Below the pieces are notes generated by a model. The model was not told the DNA's origin. It did not search any database and saw only the letters and a list, made by a program, of their open reading frames with translations. From positions 1-13,424 of the forward strand of contig JBBIPL010000063.1 in assembly GCA_037442845.1 (NCBI GenBank): a stretch of DNA of 13,424 nucleotides, in the 5' to 3' direction. Positions within the stretch are counted from its first letter, which is position 1. Every line of letters starts with the position of its first letter. This document shows, piece by piece, positions 10,040 through 13,424 of this stretch. The stretch is from PFJX01 sp037442845 (GTDB taxonomy: Bacteria; Pseudomonadota; Gammaproteobacteria; Burkholderiales; Thiobacillaceae). The position numbers were made by a program, and so were the translations under genes.

Positions 10040-10302
10040 TGAGCAAAAGCGCCGCCTCCCGCCACGGCTTTCGCATGCGGGATTTCTCCCTCCGCCGCCT
10101 GCTCGGCGGCATTCCCTCATCCACCTTCCTCGCCGAATACTGGCAGAAACGTCCCCTGCTGGTGCGCCAGGCCCTGCCCGGCTTCGGCGACTGGCTCGAC
10201 CGCCATCTCAGCGAACCCAAGGCTCACGTCTTCTTCGACCCGCCGACGCGTCCGCTTTCGCCGGCCGCCTTCGCGCGGCGCGTCGCGTTACCTGGAGATT
10301 AG
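10039..10302 (+). pseudogene. Remnant of RoxA/YcfD-type ribosomal protein L16 arginine hydroxylase (cupin 4/JmjC)
   Basis: The 87 codons join two separated parts of the family. Residues 22-50 (LLGGIPSSTFLAEYWQKRP, then LLVRQALPGF) match the N-terminus (E. coli YcfD FLERHWQKRPVVL). Residues 51 onward (GDWLDRHLSEPKAHVFFDPP, then TRPLSPAAFARRV) match a segment near YcfD 280-310 (QWFGEFISQSRHELDIAPPE). The join is in frame, so about 230 residues with the Fe(II)/2-oxoglutarate HxD...H site are gone. The sequence then stops at TAG after another break, losing the C-terminal domain. The start is intact, with GAGGG at 10028-10032 and ATG at 10039. Activity is not possible. Domain matching was done by eye. 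Confidence 0.8.
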
Positions 10303-10314
10303 ACCGTGTAAATT

Positions 10315-10725
10315 TTAAGCTTCGTCCATCAGCGCAAGGAACAGGTTCAGCGCCCGCTGCGCCCCGCAGGGCGCGGTGTCGCGCAGCCGGCGCAGGCGCT
10401 CGGCGGCCTGCGTGCCGGCGTCGCCCGCCACGCGGGGGCAGTAGCCCATGCTCCAGTCGGCGAACTGCCCGCGCTGCAACGCTTCCCGCAACAGCAGGCG
10501 CATATCCGCGTGGCGGGGATCGCTGCCCAAGCGAGCCGGCGCTTCGTCCAGCGCGGTACTCGGTCCCTCCGGGATCTGGAAGAACAGACCGCCGTGGCAT
10601 TGCAGGTGGCCGCTGATGTCGCGGCTTGCATGGTTTCGCCTGGATTGTTCGAGGATGCGCTCGATGTCGGCCTGCCCGATGCCGGGCGCGGCGACGCTGA
10701 TGTAGGCGAGATGCTGGAGGGGCAT
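10315..10725 (-). CDS. Single-domain BLUF blue-light sensor (FAD)
   Basis: BLUF domains bind FAD and respond to blue light by rearranging a Tyr-Gln-flavin hydrogen-bond network. In this 136-residue protein the key residues sit where they do in PixD-type short BLUF proteins: Y8 (LAYIS), N31 (RRNHASRDISG), Q50 (LFFQIPEG), W91 and M93 (DWSMGY). A helical C-terminal cap of about 40 residues follows and there is no output domain, so it would signal through a protein partner not evident nearby. The ATG at 10725 gives the family N-terminus; an upstream GTG at 10761 is also possible, and neither has a strong ribosome site. The stop lies 12 bp from the end of the roxA remnant, tail-to-tail. Confidence 0.88.
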   Translation of the reverse strand: MPLQHLAYISVAAPGIGQADIERILEQSRRNHASRDISGHLQCHGGLFFQIPEGPSTALDEAPARLGSDPRHADMRLLLREALQRGQFADWSMGYCPRVAGDAGTQAAERLRRLRDTAPCGAQRALNLFLALMDEA

Positions 10726-10864
10726 GGCTGGATGGCGGAGATGCGCGAGGGCGGCAAGCACAGGCCTGCCACGATGTGCCCAAGTTCATACGGGAACCAT
10801 GGCGCCCCCGCCGCGACAAACACAGGGTTCGGCAGCGAGCCGAAATCACCGAAGGAGACTGACC

Positions 10865-11392
10865 ATGTCATTGCACAAGCATTTTTCCGCGAGCCGGGTC
10901 CTGACAGCCCTGGCCTGCGCTGTCGTCCTGTCCGCTCCCGCCGCCGCCGATCACTGGCGCGGTCAGCCCGGCATGGGCAATTACGGCCACTGCCCGCATT
11001 ACCAAGGCATGACCAACTGCCCGCACAAACCCGCCGGGCCGATGATGCAACGCATGTCCGGCAAGATGCTGGGCGTGCAGATCAGCGACCTGCCCAACGC
11101 CATGCTGGATGCGGGCGAGGTGGGCTATGGCGTCAACGTGGAGAAGGTACAGCCCGACAGCGCGGCCGCCAGCGCCGGCATCCAGGCCGGCGACCTCATC
11201 GTCGAATTCGCCGGCAAGCCGGTGCTGTCGGCGGAACGCCTGCGCTGGCTGGTGCGCAAATCGGAAGCGGGCAAGGCCCTCGATGTCAAACTCATGCGCG
11301 AGGGTAAGCCGCTCGCGGTGACGGTCACCCTTGCCGAGCCGGCGCCCAAGGAGAAGTGCGAGCCGAAAGGCGCGCCCCGCGTCGGCGCCTGA
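10865..11392 (+). CDS. Secreted PDZ-domain protein with CPH motifs
   Basis: The 175-residue protein has a Sec signal peptide (about residues 1-28, ending SAPAAA before DHW), so it is probably periplasmic. Mature residues 29-68 are rich in Gly, His, Met and Cys, with two CPH motifs (HCPH at 42-45, NCPH at 51-54) and PMMQRMSGKM, which look like metal or thiol ligands. A PDZ domain spans about 69-157 (LGVQISDLP, VNVEKVQPDSAAASAGIQAG, DLIVEFAGKPV, ALDVKLMREGKP). The tail contains a third Cys (C165). No protease domain is attached, so the PDZ may act as a binding adaptor. The ATG has AAGGAG at 10852-10857. I do not know a named homologue. Confidence 0.85.
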   Translation: MSLHKHFSASRVLTALACAVVLSAPAAADHWRGQPGMGNYGHCPHYQGMTNCPHKPAGPMMQRMSGKMLGVQISDLPNAMLDAGEVGYGVNVEKVQPDSAAASAGIQAGDLIVEFAGKPVLSAERLRWLVRKSEAGKALDVKLMREGKPLAVTVTLAEPAPKEKCEPKGAPRVGA

Positions 11393-11505
11393 TATTCATC
11401 CGTGAGTTCGAAGTTGTCGTCCAGGCGCGCAAGTTCGTGCATGACCTCTTCCGTTCAGATGGAGGGGTCTATCAGATAACCGTTGCCGGTAAGTTCGTGT
11501 TCCAT
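11392..11505 (-). pseudogene. DsrC/TusE-family remnant with in-frame TGA at the conserved Trp
   Basis: From an ATG at 11505 (AGGA just upstream) the frame reads MEHELTGNGYLIDPSI, then TGA at 11457-11455, then TEEVMHELARLDDNFELTDEY. Reading the TGA as Trp gives the DsrC/TusE N-terminal pattern GYL, five residues, W, then V, A, D and ELTxE at nearly family spacing (compare Allochromatium DsrC GYLSNLNDW and NLELTEEHW). The homology stops at about 11392, the exact last base of the PDZ gene stop, so the C-terminal half with the functional cysteine is missing. DsrC and TusE are sulfur-relay carriers; this copy cannot work. The identification was done by eye on a short stretch but is specific. Confidence 0.68.
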
Positions 11506-11732
11506 GGGGAATCCTGCTGCGTTGAAACCGGTTCGGAGTATACCGGGACTGCCGCGCAAACCCGCGCCAAACCCCATGGTGAGGCGGTCCCGGAAATTCG
11601 GACACCCGGCTCGCACGCTCCTGAGCTTCGTCCGCCTCGACCAGCAGAGGGCGAAGAAAGCCCTGCCGGTCGCCGACGCATGAGCGGCGGCATGGTGTAT
11701 CGTTCCGCCGGCTCCTCGCCCTCGCCGCCGAA
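11506..11732. other. Intergenic region without a recognisable gene
   Basis: Between the dsrC-like remnant and the GyrI-like gene I find no convincing coding sequence. Several short frames are open on both strands, but none has homology I recognise or a ribosome site. On the minus strand a TATACT (11542-11537) resembles a -10 box about 32 bp before the remnant's ATG, suggesting that the remnant kept its promoter; no -35 at proper spacing is seen. The promoter of the plus-strand GyrI-like gene should also lie here, but I cannot place it. Confidence 0.4.
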
Positions 11733-12263
11733 ATGCTGAAAAAACTGCTGCCCTTCCTGCTCGCCTTCGTCCTGCCCCTGGTGCTGATCTATGCCTGGTG
11801 GGGCGGCTTCAATGCGGCGCGGATCGAGGAAACCACGGCCGGCCCCTACACCTACGCCTATCTGGAACAGAAGGGCGACTACGCCAAGCTGCCGGAACTG
11901 GCGGCGAAGGCCCGCCAGGCGCTGGAAGCCGGCGGGCTGAGCGCGGGCACGCCGATCACCGTGCTGTATTCCAATCCCGATCTGGTCGACCCGCCCGAAC
12001 GCCTGGCGCGCGCGGGCTTCCTGGTGCCGGCGGACAGCCAGGTCGGCGGCGGCCTGCGCATCGACACCATTCCCGCCCGGCGCGTGCTTTCCGTGCAGGT
12101 GCGGGCGGGCAGCCTGCTCGCCCCGAGCAAGGCCTACCTGGCTCTCGACCGCTACCTGCAGGAGCGCGGCCGCGGCATCCAGATGCCCACCGTCGAACTC
12201 TATGCCCCCGCCGAGAGCCGGTTGCGCATGGGGCTGCTCACCGTGGAGATGGAATGGCGCTGA
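11733..12263 (+). CDS. Membrane-anchored GyrI-like (effector-binding fold) protein
   Basis: The 176-residue protein starts with one hydrophobic segment at about residues 5-24 (LLPFLLAFVLPLVLIYAWW) and then a GyrI/SHV-like domain. The features I recognise are the opening GPYTYAYLEQKGDYAKLPEL, a helix KARQALEAGGL, TPITVLYSNPD, RIDTIPARRVLSVQVRAG, and a final strand RLRMGLLTVEMEWR. GyrI-like domains bind small molecules in AraC and MerR regulators, and as tethered versions in proteins related to eukaryotic TEX264. No DNA-binding part is present, so this is a membrane-tethered binding module of unknown ligand. The ATG at 11733 has no good Shine-Dalgarno. The next gene is 55 bp downstream on the same strand. 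Confidence 0.72.
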   Translation: MLKKLLPFLLAFVLPLVLIYAWWGGFNAARIEETTAGPYTYAYLEQKGDYAKLPELAAKARQALEAGGLSAGTPITVLYSNPDLVDPPERLARAGFLVPADSQVGGGLRIDTIPARRVLSVQVRAGSLLAPSKAYLALDRYLQERGRGIQMPTVELYAPAESRLRMGLLTVEMEWR

Positions 12264-12318
12264 GGCGGGCGCCCGTGCGCGCCCCGGCCCGGCCGCGCGG
12301 TGACGGAAAGCCGAGCCG

Positions 12319-13227
12319 GTGAGCCTGTTCGCCCTGCTTGCCGCCCTCGGCCTGGAGCACTGGCGTCCAGAGCGCCCGGACGGACCCCGGCAGTGGGCCG
12401 GGAAATGGCTGGCGCGCCTGCTCGACAACCTGAATGCCGGTGGCGAGCAGCACGGCGTCCTCGCCTGGACCCTGGGCGTCCTGCTGCCGGCCCTGGCGGC
12501 GGCCGGGGCGGGCTGGGCGCTGGCGGGCGTGTGGATGCCCCTGGCCTGGGTCTATGGCGCCGCCGTGCTGTATTTCTGCCTCGGTTTCAGGAGCGCCTCA
12601 TACCTTGCCGCCAGGGTGTTCAAGGCCCTGCGCGCCGACGATGTGGAGTCCGCCCGCGCGCGTCTCGCGGAGTGGCGCCCCGGCCAGCCGGCGGGCGCCG
12701 ATGCAGACAGCCTGATGCGCCAGACCCTGGAAGAGATCCTGCGGCAGGCGCTGATCCGCCTGTTCGGCGTGGTGTTCTGGTTTCTCCTGCTGGGTGCGGC
12801 CGGCGCCGTGCTCTACCTGCTCACCCGGCTGGCGCGCGACCGCTGGCAGGCCGAGCCGGAGTTCGCCCGATTCACCCGCCGCGTCGCCCACTGGCTGGAC
12901 TGGCTGCCGGCGCGTCTGCTCGCCTTCAGCTTCGCCATCGTCGGCAACTTCCAGGATGCCCAGGCCTGCTGGCGCGCCCAGGCCGCAAGCTGGGGCGAGG
13001 AGGGCGACGGCATCGTGCTGGCCGCCGGCGCCGGCGCCCTCGGCCTGCGCCTGGGCGGCGCCGCGCGCCTGCCCGGCGGCGAACTGCCGCGCCCGCCGCT
13101 GGGACCGGACGAGCCGCAGGGCATGGCGCCCGGCCTCGATTCCCTGGACGCCGTCGTGGCCCTGGTCTGGCGCGCCGCCCTGCTTTGGGTGGCGGTGCTC
13201 GGTCTGCTCTGGCTGGGCGGGCTGTAG
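12319..13227 (+). CDS. CobD/CbiB-family (AmpE-like) inner-membrane protein
   Basis: The 302-residue product has hydrophobic segments at about residues 47-90 (two), 145-168, and at the C-terminus (about 279-300), plus an amphipathic one near 196-212. The conserved block WGEEGDGIVLAAGAGALGLR, followed by LGG and a long loop, resembles the CobD/CbiB family, where it takes part in cobalamin side-chain attachment. The betaproteobacterial and AmpE branches are not known to make cobinamide. No cobalamin gene is nearby, so I would not assign vitamin B12 synthesis. The start is GTG at 12319, with GGAAAG about 8 nt upstream, and the last base of its TAG is the first base of the next gene's GTG. Confidence 0.72.
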   Translation: MSLFALLAALGLEHWRPERPDGPRQWAGKWLARLLDNLNAGGEQHGVLAWTLGVLLPALAAAGAGWALAGVWMPLAWVYGAAVLYFCLGFRSASYLAARVFKALRADDVESARARLAEWRPGQPAGADADSLMRQTLEEILRQALIRLFGVVFWFLLLGAAGAVLYLLTRLARDRWQAEPEFARFTRRVAHWLDWLPARLLAFSFAIVGNFQDAQACWRAQAASWGEEGDGIVLAAGAGALGLRLGGAARLPGGELPRPPLGPDEPQGMAPGLDSLDAVVALVWRAALLWVAVLGLLWLGGL

Positions 13228-13424
13228 TGGAGCGCCTGGCCCGCATCTACCGCTTGCACCAGGCCCTGGCGGCCCGTCGTTACCCCGTCTCCCGCGCCAC
13301 CCTTCAGGCGGAGTTGGAGCGTTCCCGCGCCACCCTCACGCGCATCATCGCCGAGATGCGCGACCTGCTCGGGGCGCCCATCGAATTCGACGCCGCGCAG
13401 GGAGGCTACCGCTACAGCCATGAT
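13227..13424 (+). CDS. HTH (DeoR/YafY-like) WYL-type transcriptional regulator, N-terminal part
   Basis: Sixty-six codons are visible before the window ends. They read VERLARIYRLHQALAARRYP, then VSRATLQAELERSRATLTRI, then IAEMRDLLGAPIEFDAAQGG, then YRYSHD. This is the winged-helix N-terminus typical of YafY-type WYL regulators: a helix, the recognition helix with SRATLTRII, then the wing with GAPIEFD and GGYRY. The WYL ligand-binding domain would follow outside the window. The GTG start overlaps the upstream TAG by one base (TAGTG), so it is translationally coupled to the CobD-like gene. Target and signal are unknown. Confidence 0.8.
   Translation, partial: MERLARIYRLHQALAARRYPVSRATLQAELERSRATLTRIIAEMRDLLGAPIEFDAAQGGYRYSHD

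Noticed and set aside
8003..10042. A 679-codon open frame on the plus strand
   Set aside because: It is antisense to accA, the slyD-like gene and bcp, whose protein families are certain. Long antisense frames are expected at this GC content.
11455..11457. TGA in the dsrC-like frame as a selenocysteine codon
   Set aside because: The position is a conserved Trp in the family, no selenocysteine insertion hairpin is evident, and the gene is also cut at its C-terminus.
11396..11683. Short open frames on both strands (11396-11605 minus, 11483-11683 plus)
   Set aside because: No ribosome site and no recognisable homology; they overlap the dsrC-like remnant out of frame.
12319..13227. Cobalamin biosynthesis protein CbiB
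   Set aside because: Only family-level resemblance and no other cobalamin genes in view; an AmpE-like or uncharacterised role is at least as likely.

Overview
The window is high-GC bacterial chromosome with the gene content and order of a betaproteobacterium, probably Rhodocyclales-like. That placement rests on the order ndk, rlmN, pilW, rodZ, ispG, hisS, on an accA-tilS pair, and on how the proteins read. It is inference, because no rRNA or other marker is present.

Left block (1-5865, minus strand): six genes read as one tight operon from ndk down to hisS. They are nucleoside diphosphate kinase, the 23S rRNA/tRNA methyltransferase RlmN, a type IV pilus TPR lipoprotein, the cell-shape protein RodZ, the isoprenoid enzyme IspG and histidyl-tRNA synthetase. 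Two junctions are 4-bp stop/start overlaps (rlmN/pilW and pilW/rodZ). hisS is bracketed by two roughly 88-bp elements, each made of a GGGAAA(A/C) heptad array facing a GTTTCCC array across a short spacer. The left element supplies the last codons of hisS and contains its stop. The right element ends 11 bp before the hisS start, which has no visible Shine-Dalgarno.

Middle block (6033-10000): a membrane-anchored SPOR protein on the plus strand runs tail-to-tail into tilS with a 26-bp overlap. On the minus strand a compact set reads bcp (peroxiredoxin), slyD-like FKBP prolyl isomerase, accA (acetyl-CoA carboxylase alpha) and tilS (tRNA-Ile lysidine synthetase).

Right block (10001-13424) is less orderly. 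It starts with a wreck of a RoxA/YcfD-type ribosomal-protein hydroxylase that has lost its catalytic core. Next come a single-domain BLUF blue-light sensor (minus strand) and a secreted PDZ protein with CPH metal-ligand-like motifs. A DsrC/TusE remnant follows, in which the conserved tryptophan codon is TGA and the C-terminal half is missing; it ends exactly at the stop of the PDZ gene. Beyond that lie a membrane-anchored GyrI-like protein, a CobD/CbiB (AmpE-like) membrane protein, and the start of an HTH/WYL-type regulator cut by the window end.

The most unusual content is the paired heptad elements around hisS. The next is the stretch at 10.0-11.7 kb, where two gene remnants flank two intact accessory genes. 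I see no prophage, insertion sequence, CRISPR array, tRNA or rRNA.
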